From: Allostella sp. ATCC 35155
GTDB lineage: Bacteria; Pseudomonadota; Alphaproteobacteria; ATCC43930; Allostellaceae
Reading direction: 5' to 3'
Assembly: GCA_006738865.1 (NCBI GenBank)
Contig: AP019701.1
Location: 4,212,001 to 4,276,000, forward strand
Length of the DNA: 64,000 nucleotides
Part shown: in pieces, positions 54,603-62,106 of the stretch
How the letters are laid out: every line of letters begins with the position of its first letter
How positions within the stretch are numbered: the stretch's first letter is position 1
Notes under the pieces: generated by a model
Database searches by the model: none
The model's input: the letters and a program-made list of their open reading frames with translations, nothing else
What the model was told of the DNA's origin: nothing
Translations under genes and position numbers: made by a program

Positions 54603-55439
54603 ATGACGACAGCAGCGGGCGATCCGGTTCCGGCCATCCCGGAAGCGGCGGCGGAGGGCGAGACGGCCGCCATCTTCGCCGACATCCGGGCAACATTCGG
54701 GGTATCCGTCGTCAACCTGGTCTGGCGCCATCTGGCGACGATCCCGGACGCCCTGCCTTGGTGCTGGTCCGCGGTGCGGCCGGCCTATCGCGACGGCAGC
54801 ATCGCGTTCCAGGCGGCGGCGCTGCGCCGCTCGCTGGCACTGCCCGCCCTGACGGCGCCGCCGGCGGTCGTCCTCGACGCGATCGGGATCGGCCCCGACG
54901 CGCGCGACGATATCGGCCGCGTCCTCGATTCCTACAACCAGACGAACGCCATGGCGCTCGTCGCCCTGACGGCGCTGGCGCTGCGGCTCAATGGCCGAGT
55001 GCCGCCGGCCGAGCCCGGGGGCCGCGCGCCGATACCGGTGGTTTCCGGCCCCTTGCCGCGCCTCCTGGCGCGCGCCGACATGTCCCCCGAGGCGGCCGCC
55101 CTGGTCGCCCGCCTCGACGCGCTGGGGCGGCGGCCGGACGAACGCATCGTCGCCAGCATGTACCGCCACCTCGCCCATTGGCCGGCCTACCTCGCGCTTT
55201 CGCTCGTGCAGCTCTCGCCCCTGGCGGCCGACGGCCGGCTGGCGACGGCGATCGAAGGCGCGGGCGCGCTCGGGCGAGAGGGTGCCCGGCGCATTGCCGC
55301 CGAACTCTCGCCGCCAGCGACGCCGCTCGCGCCCGCGGCCCGCGAGGCGGCCCGCCGCGGCATCGAGGAATTCACCCGCCACCCGATCGCCCGCATGGTG
55401 CCGATCGCCGCCCTGCTGCGGCGCCTGATGCCCGCGTGA
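54603..55439 (+). CDS. DehI-like (group I haloacid dehalogenase-related) protein
   Basis: A 278-residue all-helical protein. Two similar halves are suggested: AAIFADIRATFGVSVVNLVWRHLATIP (split by eye) and DERIVASMYRHLAHWPAYLAL, with DSYNQTNAMALVALTALALRLNG between. This matches my recollection of DehI, which hydrolyses 2-haloacids without a covalent intermediate; many homologs have no proven activity. The essential residues could not be aligned with confidence. It has a near-perfect GGGGAGGAAAC ribosome site. It is followed after 38 bases by a nitroreductase. Confidence 0.55.
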   Translation: MTTAAGDPVPAIPEAAAEGETAAIFADIRATFGVSVVNLVWRHLATIPDALPWCWSAVRPAYRDGSIAFQAAALRRSLALPALTAPPAVVLDAIGIGPDARDDIGRVLDSYNQTNAMALVALTALALRLNGRVPPAEPGGRAPIPVVSGPLPRLLARADMSPEAAALVARLDALGRRPDERIVASMYRHLAHWPAYLALSLVQLSPLAADGRLATAIEGAGALGREGARRIAAELSPPATPLAPAAREAARRGIEEFTRHPIARMVPIAALLRRLMPA

Positions 55440-55477
55440 GCGCCGACCTTCCATTCCGACCACGGGAGCCCCACTCG

Positions 55478-56218
55478 ATGCCCAACGACGTCGCCCCGGC
55501 GCAGCCTCTGTCGCGGCAGGAGATTCTCGACCGCCATGCCAGCGGCAATCCGGTCCTGGAGGCGATCGCCGGCCGCACCTCGGTCCGCGCCTTCCTGCCG
55601 ACGCCGGTCCCGCGCGAGACGGTGGAACGCATCCTCGCCGTCGCCAGCCGGGCCGCCAGCGGCTCCAACACCCAGCCCTGGAAGGTCTATGTCGTATCCG
55701 GCCCGGCGCGCGACCGGCTGACCGCCGACATGCTCCATGCGCACGACCATGACGAGGCGAGCCACGTCCGCGAGTACGAGTACTACATGGTCAACTGGCG
55801 CGACCCCTACCTCGCGCGCCGGCGCAAGGTCGGCTGGGGGCTCTACGGCATCCTCGGCATCGGCCGTCAGGACAAGGAGGAGATGCACCGCCAGCGCGGC
55901 CGCAACTACCTCTTCTTCGACGCCCCGGTCGGCCTGATCCTGACCATCGAGCGCGACCTGGAGCAGGGATCCTGGATCGACCTCGGCATCTTCCTCGGCA
56001 ACGTCATGACGGCCGCGCGCGGCCTCGGGCTGGAGACCTGCGCCCAGGCGGCCTTCGCCAACTTCCACAAGATCCTGCGTCGCCACCTGCCGATTCCCGA
56101 CCAGGAGATCGTCGTCTGCGGCATGGCCCTCGGCCATGCCGACCCGGACGCCGTCGTCAACCGGCTGGAGACCGAGCGCGAGCCGGTCGCGGCGTTCGCC
56201 CGCTTCTTCGATCATTGA
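55478..56218 (+). CDS. Nitroreductase family protein
   Basis: A 246-residue FMN enzyme that reduces nitro-aromatics, quinones or similar with NAD(P)H. The N-terminal signature is RTSVRAFLPTPVPRETVERIL, followed by the FMN-binding RAASGSNTQPWKVYV, and later DLGIFLGNVMTAARGLGLETCAQAAF, again typical. The family also contains dehalogenases and enzymes of B12 synthesis; the neighbours favour xenobiotic or general reduction. It is co-oriented with the DehI-like gene. Confidence 0.88.
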   Translation: MPNDVAPAQPLSRQEILDRHASGNPVLEAIAGRTSVRAFLPTPVPRETVERILAVASRAASGSNTQPWKVYVVSGPARDRLTADMLHAHDHDEASHVREYEYYMVNWRDPYLARRRKVGWGLYGILGIGRQDKEEMHRQRGRNYLFFDAPVGLILTIERDLEQGSWIDLGIFLGNVMTAARGLGLETCAQAAFANFHKILRRHLPIPDQEIVVCGMALGHADPDAVVNRLETEREPVAAFARFFDH

Positions 56219-56234
56219 GGCCGTGGCGGAGCCC

Positions 56235-57083
56235 ATGCACCACCTCGTCGAGGAATTCTTCCTGCCGACCCTGCGGTCGATCGACCGGCGGCTGCCGACG
56301 GCCGACGCCGCGGACATCCCGCGGCTGCTGGCGCCGATCCCGCTGTCGGTCTGGGGCCTGCTGACCCTGGGGGTGCCGCAGGAACTGCCCAACCTGCGCC
56401 GCCTCGTTCCGGCGATGCCGCCGGCAGAACTCCAGCGGCGCTGGGTCGGCGCCGCCGGCGAGCCGCTGCTGCAGCAGAGCATCGCCTTCGTCGAGGCGAC
56501 GATCCGCGGGCACCGGCGATGGGGCAATCGCCGCCCATTGCCGCGTGTGCGCATCCTCGACCATGGCTGCGGCTGGGGCCGGCACCTCCGCCTTTTCTAC
56601 CGCTTCACGCCGGAGACGGGGCTGTTCGGGGTCGATACCTCGCCCGAGATTCTCGCGATCGCGCGGGAGGCGGGCGTCCGCGGGCAGCTCGAGCGGATCC
56701 CGGCGATGCCCGAGACTCTGCCGTTCGAGCCGCCGTTCGACATCATCTATGCCTTCTCCATCCTGACGCACCTGTCGGAGGAGACGCACCGCGCCGCGTT
56801 GGCCGTGTGGCGCCGATGGATCGCGCCGGACGGACTGCTCGTCGTCACGGTACGCCCGCGTGCCTTCTGGGCCATGCGGCCGGACGAGGAGGCGCGCCGG
56901 AACTTGTCGGCCGACCATGATTCCCACGGCTTCGCCTTCTCGAACCGTCAGGCGGGAGGCTATGGCGACGCATCGATCGCGGTGCGCTACATGCGGCGCA
57001 ACTGGACCGAGTGGCGGATCATGGGAATCGACGCGGCCCTGTCGGACCAGCACCAGGTTCTGGTCTTCCTGCGTCCCGCCTGA
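56235..57083 (+). CDS. Class I SAM-dependent methyltransferase
   Basis: A 282-residue protein. The SAM motif is VRILDHGCGWGRHLRLFYR, the acidic residue GLFGVDTSPEI, and a post-motif region DIIYAFSILTHLSEET; the first 90 residues are helical and specific. The acceptor is unknown; such enzymes act on sugars, lipids or small molecules. The ATG at 56235 follows GGAG; a GTG at 56223 would add four residues. It is convergent with another methyltransferase, six bases apart. Confidence 0.82.
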   Translation: MHHLVEEFFLPTLRSIDRRLPTADAADIPRLLAPIPLSVWGLLTLGVPQELPNLRRLVPAMPPAELQRRWVGAAGEPLLQQSIAFVEATIRGHRRWGNRRPLPRVRILDHGCGWGRHLRLFYRFTPETGLFGVDTSPEILAIAREAGVRGQLERIPAMPETLPFEPPFDIIYAFSILTHLSEETHRAALAVWRRWIAPDGLLVVTVRPRAFWAMRPDEEARRNLSADHDSHGFAFSNRQAGGYGDASIAVRYMRRNWTEWRIMGIDAALSDQHQVLVFLRPA

Positions 57084-57089
57084 TCGGCT

Positions 57090-57890
57090 TCAGGCCGGCA
57101 GGGTTCCGCCAGGCGCGATCCCCGCAGCCCCACGGCGCGAGACGACCACCTCGATATATTCGGCCCGGATGCCGTAGCGCAGGTCGTCGAGCGTGACCAT
57201 GTCCGACCGCGTCCCCGATGCGGCATCCAGGCGTGCGACCATGTCGAACCCGAAATCGTAGGTGACGAGACTCCCCTCGGCACTGATCGGGTTGCCGTGA
57301 TAGGCGGGCGGCTCCACCAGGTGGCGGACCCAGCCGCCATCCATGACGGCACGCTGGACGGTCGGGCGATCCTTGTTGACCATGGGCGTCGTGAAGATGT
57401 GCATGCCGCCCGGCTTCAGCGTGCGGCGGATCTCGCGGGCGACGGCATCGATGTCGAACACATGCTCGAGCACGTCCTGGGTGATGTGGACGTCGATCGA
57501 GGCGTCGGCGAAGGTCAGCGCGGACAGATCCTCGTTGCGGTAGCCGTTGACGGCCTCCCCGCGCCGCTCGGGCCCCCAGTAGTGGCTCGCGATCAGCCCG
57601 GGGCAGTGGCGCGCCAGCCAGAGGCTGAATCCGCGACCGCTCGGCGAACTCTCATGCACCACCAGACCGGCGCGCGACCCGACGAGCCTGCGATAGACCC
57701 CCGCCAGCGCCCGCTCGCGGGGGATGGAGGCGCACGCCTCGCAGACATACTCGTCGCGCAGCCAGGGGCCGGTGGCGACGAACACCACCTCCTGGCGGCA
57801 TGCCGGACAGAGCCCGGCGTGGCGGAACGGCCGGAACGGACGGCGACGCGTCGCCGCATCCACCTCCTCCAGCCGATCCAGCCAGTCCAC
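57090..57890 (-). CDS. Zinc-ribbon SAM methyltransferase
   Basis: A 266-residue protein with an N-terminal CPAC..CEAC zinc knuckle (residues 28-53) and a methyltransferase type 11 domain. The core reads LSALTFADASIDVHITQDVLEHV, then EIRRTLKPGGMHIFTTP, the usual strand 4-5 motifs. The glycine loop is not canonical (HESSPSGRGFS). Similar zinc-bearing methyltransferases occur in polysaccharide clusters. The start is GTG at 57890, 16 bases after the hydroxyacid dehydrogenase stop, so it may be the last gene of that operon. Confidence 0.78.
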   Translation of the reverse strand: MDWLDRLEEVDAATRRRPFRPFRHAGLCPACRQEVVFVATGPWLRDEYVCEACASIPRERALAGVYRRLVGSRAGLVVHESSPSGRGFSLWLARHCPGLIASHYWGPERRGEAVNGYRNEDLSALTFADASIDVHITQDVLEHVFDIDAVAREIRRTLKPGGMHIFTTPMVNKDRPTVQRAVMDGGWVRHLVEPPAYHGNPISAEGSLVTYDFGFDMVARLDAASGTRSDMVTLDDLRYGIRAEYIEVVVSRRGAAGIAPGGTLPA

Positions 57891-57906
57891 CGCCGGGTCC
57901 GCCGCG

Positions 57907-58866
57907 TCAGGCCGGCGCCAGCACCCGGATCGGCCGGCCGGCGCGCCAGGCGAGGATATCCTCCACGGTCTCGGGATAGACCTGGGCGTAGGTGCCCTCG
58001 GTGACGTAGCCGAGATGCGGCGTCAGCACCGTGTTGTCGAGGCCGAGGAAGGGATGGTCCGGCGGCAGCGGCTCGGTGCCGTAGACGTCGAGCCCGGCGC
58101 CGGCGATGCGGCGATCGCGCAGCGCCGCCGCCAGCGCCGCCTCGTCGACGATCGGGCCGCGGGCGGTGTTGACGAGGTAGGCCGTCGGCTTCATGCGGGC
58201 GAGGTCCTCGGCACCGACGAGGCCGCGCGAGCGGTCGGAGAGCACGACATGGATCGTCACCACGTCGGCCAGTGCGAAGAGTTCGGCCTTGCCGACCAGC
58301 CGGGCGCCGGCCGCCGCGGCCCGCTCAGCCGTGAGATTGGGGCTCCAGGCGATGACGTTCATGTCGAAGGCCTGGCCGATCTTCGCCACCTTGGCGCCGA
58401 GCCGGCCGAGGCCGAGCACGCCCAGCGTGCGGCCGGCCGTCTCCTGGCCGACGGTGAGCTGCCAACGGCCGGCGCGCAGCGCCCGGTCCTCCTGCGGGAT
58501 CTGCCGCATCAGGGCCAGGATGAGGCCCCAGGTCAGCTCCGCGGTCGGCCCGCCCGGCGCGCCCGTGCCGCAGACCGTGACGCCGCGTTCGGCCAGCGCC
58601 GGCAGGTCGACCGCGGCGTTGCGCATCCCCGTCGTGACCAGCAGCTTGAGGCGCGGCAGCCGCTCGATCAGCCCGCGCCGGAAGGGCGTGCGCTCGCGCA
58701 TGATGCAGACGACGTCGAAGTCGGCCAGCCGGCCAGCGACCGCCGCCTCGTCCGCGAGGTGGTCGTGGAAGAAGACGGTCTCGGCGTCGGGACCGATCCC
58801 GCGCCAGTCGGCCTTGGTTTCGGCCACCCGCTGGTAATCGTCGAGAACCGCGATGCGGAGGGTCAT
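57907..58866 (-). CDS. D-2-hydroxyacid dehydrogenase family enzyme
   Basis: A 319-residue NAD-dependent oxidoreductase converting a 2-oxo acid and a D-2-hydroxyacid. The Rossmann motif is GVLGLGRLGAKVAKIGQAF. The catalytic arginine, glutamate and histidine lie in VNTARGPIVDEAAL, GAGLDVYGTEPLP and LTPHLGYVT. The substrate is not predictable. It overlaps the alpha/beta hydrolase gene by four bases (ATGA), continuing a tight operon. Confidence 0.9.
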   Translation of the reverse strand: MTLRIAVLDDYQRVAETKADWRGIGPDAETVFFHDHLADEAAVAGRLADFDVVCIMRERTPFRRGLIERLPRLKLLVTTGMRNAAVDLPALAERGVTVCGTGAPGGPTAELTWGLILALMRQIPQEDRALRAGRWQLTVGQETAGRTLGVLGLGRLGAKVAKIGQAFDMNVIAWSPNLTAERAAAAGARLVGKAELFALADVVTIHVVLSDRSRGLVGAEDLARMKPTAYLVNTARGPIVDEAALAAALRDRRIAGAGLDVYGTEPLPPDHPFLGLDNTVLTPHLGYVTEGTYAQVYPETVEDILAWRAGRPIRVLAPA

Positions 58867-59717
58867 GACGTCGTCTCCCGTAGGCGCAGCAGATCGAGCA
58901 GAGTTTCGTTGAAACGGTCGGCCGCCTCGTACTGGACCCAGTGGCCGGCTTCGGGAATGACGCGGAAGTCGAGCTCCGGCCGGATCGCCCGAAGCTTGGC
59001 CTCGCGCTCGTCGAGCCAGGGATGCGCCGTCGCGTCGCGCTCGCCGAAGATGGCGGCCACCGGTGCCGTGACCTGCGGCAGCGCGTCGAGCAGGATCGGC
59101 GACATCGAGATGGGCCGGCTCTTGGTGCGGCCGCGGCTGGCGTTGCCGGCCTGGAGATGGGCCGCCAGAGCGTCGATGCGGGCAGGGTCGGCGATCATCA
59201 GGATGCCGAGATTCTCGCGGTGCATCGCGTCCTGCTCGGCCGGATCCTGGAGGTGGCGCCAGGACTTGAGTTCCAGGGTGCGGCGGCGCGCGCCCATGCC
59301 GCCCGAGCCGACGAAGGTGAAGGACTTGACGCGCTGCCCGAGCAGCACTGCCGTCGGGCCGCCGACGACGCCGCCAAAGGAGAAGCCGACGAGGTGGAGG
59401 CGCTCGCCCGCCGGAACCAGTTCGCCCAGCCCGTCGGCGCAGATCCGCGCGATCGACCAGCCGTCATAGGGCTCGGGCGGCAGGTCTGAATCGCCGAGCC
59501 CGGGCAGGTCGGCGGCCAGCACCGTGTAGTGCCGCGCCAGGGCCTCGACATTGCGGATCCAGTGGGTCCAGGAGCCGAACCCGCCATGGAAGAGCGCCAC
59601 CGTGGGGCCGCGGCCCCAGCGGTGCCAGACCATGCGGCCGTCGCCGCAGGGCGTCGTCAGGCGCTCGCCCGTGGCCGCGACCGCCGCGACGATCGCGGCG
59701 GGATCGCCTCCGCTCAC
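58863..59717 (-). CDS. Alpha/beta-fold hydrolase
   Basis: A 284-residue hydrolase. The nucleophile elbow is GFSFGG (Ser), the oxyanion region is ALFHGGFGSW, and the late histidine is in PEAGHWVQYEAADRFNE. Such proteins include C-C bond hydrolases of aromatic meta-cleavage, which the neighbouring genes make plausible but do not prove. The start is a GTG at 59717 overlapping the upstream stop (GTGA), which explains the lack of an ATG. Confidence 0.85.
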   Translation of the reverse strand: MSGGDPAAIVAAVAATGERLTTPCGDGRMVWHRWGRGPTVALFHGGFGSWTHWIRNVEALARHYTVLAADLPGLGDSDLPPEPYDGWSIARICADGLGELVPAGERLHLVGFSFGGVVGGPTAVLLGQRVKSFTFVGSGGMGARRRTLELKSWRHLQDPAEQDAMHRENLGILMIADPARIDALAAHLQAGNASRGRTKSRPISMSPILLDALPQVTAPVAAIFGERDATAHPWLDEREAKLRAIRPELDFRVIPEAGHWVQYEAADRFNETLLDLLRLRETTS

Positions 59718-60268
59718 GGCGCCACCGGCAACGGCGCCTCGCCGCCGGGCGGGCCGATGCGGTGGGCGTTGAGGGTCATCGCCAGCAGCGTGTAGTAGCC
59801 GACCAGCGCCGTCAGCTCGACGACCCCGGGGATGCCGAAGGCCGCGGTCGCGCGCGCATGGGTCTCGTCCGAGACGGCGCGCTTCTCGATCAGCTCCTGG
59901 GCGTAATCGTGGACGGCAGCCTCGTCCGGCACCATCGGGTCGGGGCGGCGTCCGACCCGGACCGCCTCGATGACGGCGTCCGGCAGGCCGGCCTCCCGTG
60001 CATGCTTTTCGTGCGCAAACCATTCGAACTGGCAGCTGAAGGCACGCGAGGTGACGAGGATCGCCAGCTCCGACAGGCGCGGACCGAGGCGGGTGCGGTA
60101 GCGCAGGAAGGCGCCCAGGTTCTGCACCCGGTCGGCGAGTTCGGGACTGTGCAGCAGTCCGAGGAAAGGACCGACGACATGGCCGCGGCTGCCGGCGATG
60201 GCATCGAAGACGCGCTTCTGGTCGCCGTCGAGGCCTTCCGGCCCGACCAGGGGAATGCGGGGTGTCAT
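59714..60268 (-). CDS. Carboxymuconolactone decarboxylase family protein
   Basis: A 184-residue helical protein of the CMD/AhpD superfamily. The domain is visible around RYRTRLGPRLSELAILVTSR and FEWFAHEKHAREAGLP, but it lacks a CxxC redox pair (a single Cys in AFSCQFEW), so alkyl-hydroperoxidase activity is unlikely. It may act in aromatic-ring catabolism. It leads an operon CMD - hydrolase - hydroxyacid dehydrogenase, each overlapping the next by four bases. Confidence 0.85.
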   Translation of the reverse strand: MTPRIPLVGPEGLDGDQKRVFDAIAGSRGHVVGPFLGLLHSPELADRVQNLGAFLRYRTRLGPRLSELAILVTSRAFSCQFEWFAHEKHAREAGLPDAVIEAVRVGRRPDPMVPDEAAVHDYAQELIEKRAVSDETHARATAAFGIPGVVELTALVGYYTLLAMTLNAHRIGPPGGEAPLPVAP

Positions 60269-60313
60269 GGGATCGTGCCCGGAGATGGAGGAAGGGAATA
60301 AAGTGCATTCGAG

Positions 60314-60343
60314 GCTAGCACGAACGCCCCCGGGCCGGGCAAC
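60314..60343 (-). promoter_or_regulatory. Candidate promoter of the CMD-hydrolase-dehydrogenase operon
   Basis: On the minus strand TTGCCC (60338-60343), 18 bases, CTAGCC (60314-60319), 45 bases before the operon start. Confidence 0.4.
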
Positions 60344-60347
60344 CGCT

Positions 60348-60376
60348 TGCCGCAGGCGGGCGACTCGGCGCTAGAC
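60348..60376 (+). promoter_or_regulatory. Candidate promoter of the DUF1194 gene
   Basis: TTGCCG (60348-60353), 17 bases, CTAGAC (60371-60376), just before the gene at 60393. It lies back to back with the divergent promoter at 60314-60343. Confidence 0.5.
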
Positions 60377-60392
60377 TGCCAGGATAGGCCGG

Positions 60393-61268
60393 ATGCGGCC
60401 CGTGAGGAGGCAGCCGAAGCCCGTGCGCGCCACCGCTTTCGTCCTGGGCCTCGTCGCGATGCTGGCGAGCGGCCCCGCCGCTCCTGCCGGGCCAGTCCCC
60501 GTCGATCTCGAATTGGTGCTGGCGATCGACGTCTCGGGCAGCGTCGACGGCGAGGAGGCGAGGCTACAGCGCGACGGCTACGTCACCGCCTTCCGCCATC
60601 CCGAGGTCGTGGCTGCGATCCGGTCGGGCATGATCGGGCGCATCGCCGTCCTCTACGTCGAATGGGCGGGCGCGCACGAGGTCCATCTGGTGCTGGACTG
60701 GCAGCTCGTCTCCGACGCACCGTCGGCGGCCGCCTTCGCCGAGCGACTGGCCGCCCAGCCGGTCCGGCGCGGGCGCCGGACCTCCATCGCCGCCGCCATC
60801 GAATTCGCCATGCCCCGGTTCGGCACGGGCTTCGAGGGCAGCCGCAGGGTCATCGACATCTCGGGCGACGGCCCCAACAATGACGGTCCGCCGGTCGCCG
60901 AGGTCCGCGACCGCGCCGTCGCCGCCGGCATCGTCATCAACGGCCTGCCGATCATCAACGAGCGCCAGTTCGCCTGGGGCGTGCCCAATCTGCGGGAGCT
61001 CGACCTCTACTATCGCGACTGCGTCATCGGCGGCCCGGGCTCGTTCCTCGTCGTCGCCGAGGACTTCGCGACCTTCGCGGCCGCCGTGAAGCGCAAGCTC
61101 ATCCTGGAGATCGCCGACCGCCGGCCCGCAGTCCAGTACGCACAGGCCGCCGACCCGCCGGCCGACCGTCCCCAACGGCCGCTCGTCGACGCCGAAGGCC
61201 GGATCGACTGCCTGGCCGGCGAAAAGCTGCTCGAGATGTACCGCCGCCGGATCGAGATCCCGCAGTAG
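60393..61268 (+). CDS. Secreted DUF1194 protein (von Willebrand A-like)
   Basis: A 291-residue exported protein. A basic start and hydrophobic core (RATAFVLGLVAMLASGPAAPAG) form a signal peptide. The mature part opens LELVLAIDVSGSVDGEEA, with the metal-site DxSxS motif, and later ISGDGPNNDGPP, both typical of DUF1194. vWA domains bind proteins through a metal ion; the bacterial partner is unknown. The start at 60393 lies close behind the predicted -10, so the GTG at 60423 is an alternative that still keeps the signal. Confidence 0.85.
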   Translation: MRPVRRQPKPVRATAFVLGLVAMLASGPAAPAGPVPVDLELVLAIDVSGSVDGEEARLQRDGYVTAFRHPEVVAAIRSGMIGRIAVLYVEWAGAHEVHLVLDWQLVSDAPSAAAFAERLAAQPVRRGRRTSIAAAIEFAMPRFGTGFEGSRRVIDISGDGPNNDGPPVAEVRDRAVAAGIVINGLPIINERQFAWGVPNLRELDLYYRDCVIGGPGSFLVVAEDFATFAAAVKRKLILEIADRRPAVQYAQAADPPADRPQRPLVDAEGRIDCLAGEKLLEMYRRRIEIPQ

Positions 61269-61284
61269 CGGAAAGGGCCGGCGC

Positions 61285-62106
61285 TCAGCGCAGCAGGAGC
61301 ACGTCGGCATCCGGCACGCCGGCCCAGCGCGCGGTCGGCATCTCGGCCGGCACGACCAGGAGGGCCGGCTTGGGCCCCGCCGCGACCCGGCCCCATCCGG
61401 CATCCCCCGCCGCCGCCCGGATCATCCGCGCCGGCGGGCGTCGCCCCTCGAGCGCCGGGGCGATGGCAGCCTCGGCACCCTCGTCGAGTTCGGCCGCGAG
61501 CACCAGCAGCAGCGGCTGGTCCCGCTCCTCCGCGAGGTGCAGCGCGGCGGCCAGCGCGCGCTCGGCCGCCGGCGACCCGTCATAGAAGCCGGCGACCGGG
61601 CCGGGCCGGGCCGAACGGCGGCGGCGCAGCAGGACGGGATGCCGGGCCGCCTCCGCCACGCGACGCCAGCGGCTCTCCAGCGCGAATCCGCCGGCAAACG
61701 GCCGGACCGTCGCCTCGACGATCAGGAGATCGTCCGCCGAAAGCCCTGTCGTTTCGTCGATGCCGCCGCGCGCGACGGCGAAGGAGGTCTCGGCGCCGAT
61801 CCGCCGGGCCGCATCGGCGAGGACGCGCCGGGCCCGCCGCTCGATCGCGGCGATGTCCCCTTCGAGGTCCGTCCCGGACAGCGCACCGCCCGAGGCGAGG
61901 CAGATCTGCCGGATGCCCGGCAGTCCGCCGAGATTCACCAGGTCGCTGCCGACGACGAAGATGCCCGCCACCGTGCAATGCCAGCGGCCGGCGAACTCGC
62001 AGGCAGTCTCGATCGCCGCGACATGGTCGCACTGTGCGTCGAGGGCCACCACCACCCGGCGGACGGCGAATGCGGGTCGGACGCTTTCAACGGTCGTCGC
62101 GGCCAT
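61285..62106 (-). CDS. Universal stress protein family protein
   Basis: A 273-residue Usp-like protein. The first domain starts AVRRVVVALDAQCDHVAAIETA; the second half (GPVAGFYDGSPAAERALAAAL) is a Usp-like repeat. The canonical GxxGHS nucleotide loop is not seen, so ATP binding is doubtful. It starts inside the end of the Lon-like gene (20-base overlap), so the two are probably one transcript. A stress-response role is by family only. Confidence 0.75.
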   Translation of the reverse strand: MAATTVESVRPAFAVRRVVVALDAQCDHVAAIETACEFAGRWHCTVAGIFVVGSDLVNLGGLPGIRQICLASGGALSGTDLEGDIAAIERRARRVLADAARRIGAETSFAVARGGIDETTGLSADDLLIVEATVRPFAGGFALESRWRRVAEAARHPVLLRRRRSARPGPVAGFYDGSPAAERALAAALHLAEERDQPLLLVLAAELDEGAEAAIAPALEGRRPPARMIRAAAGDAGWGRVAAGPKPALLVVPAEMPTARWAGVPDADVLLLR

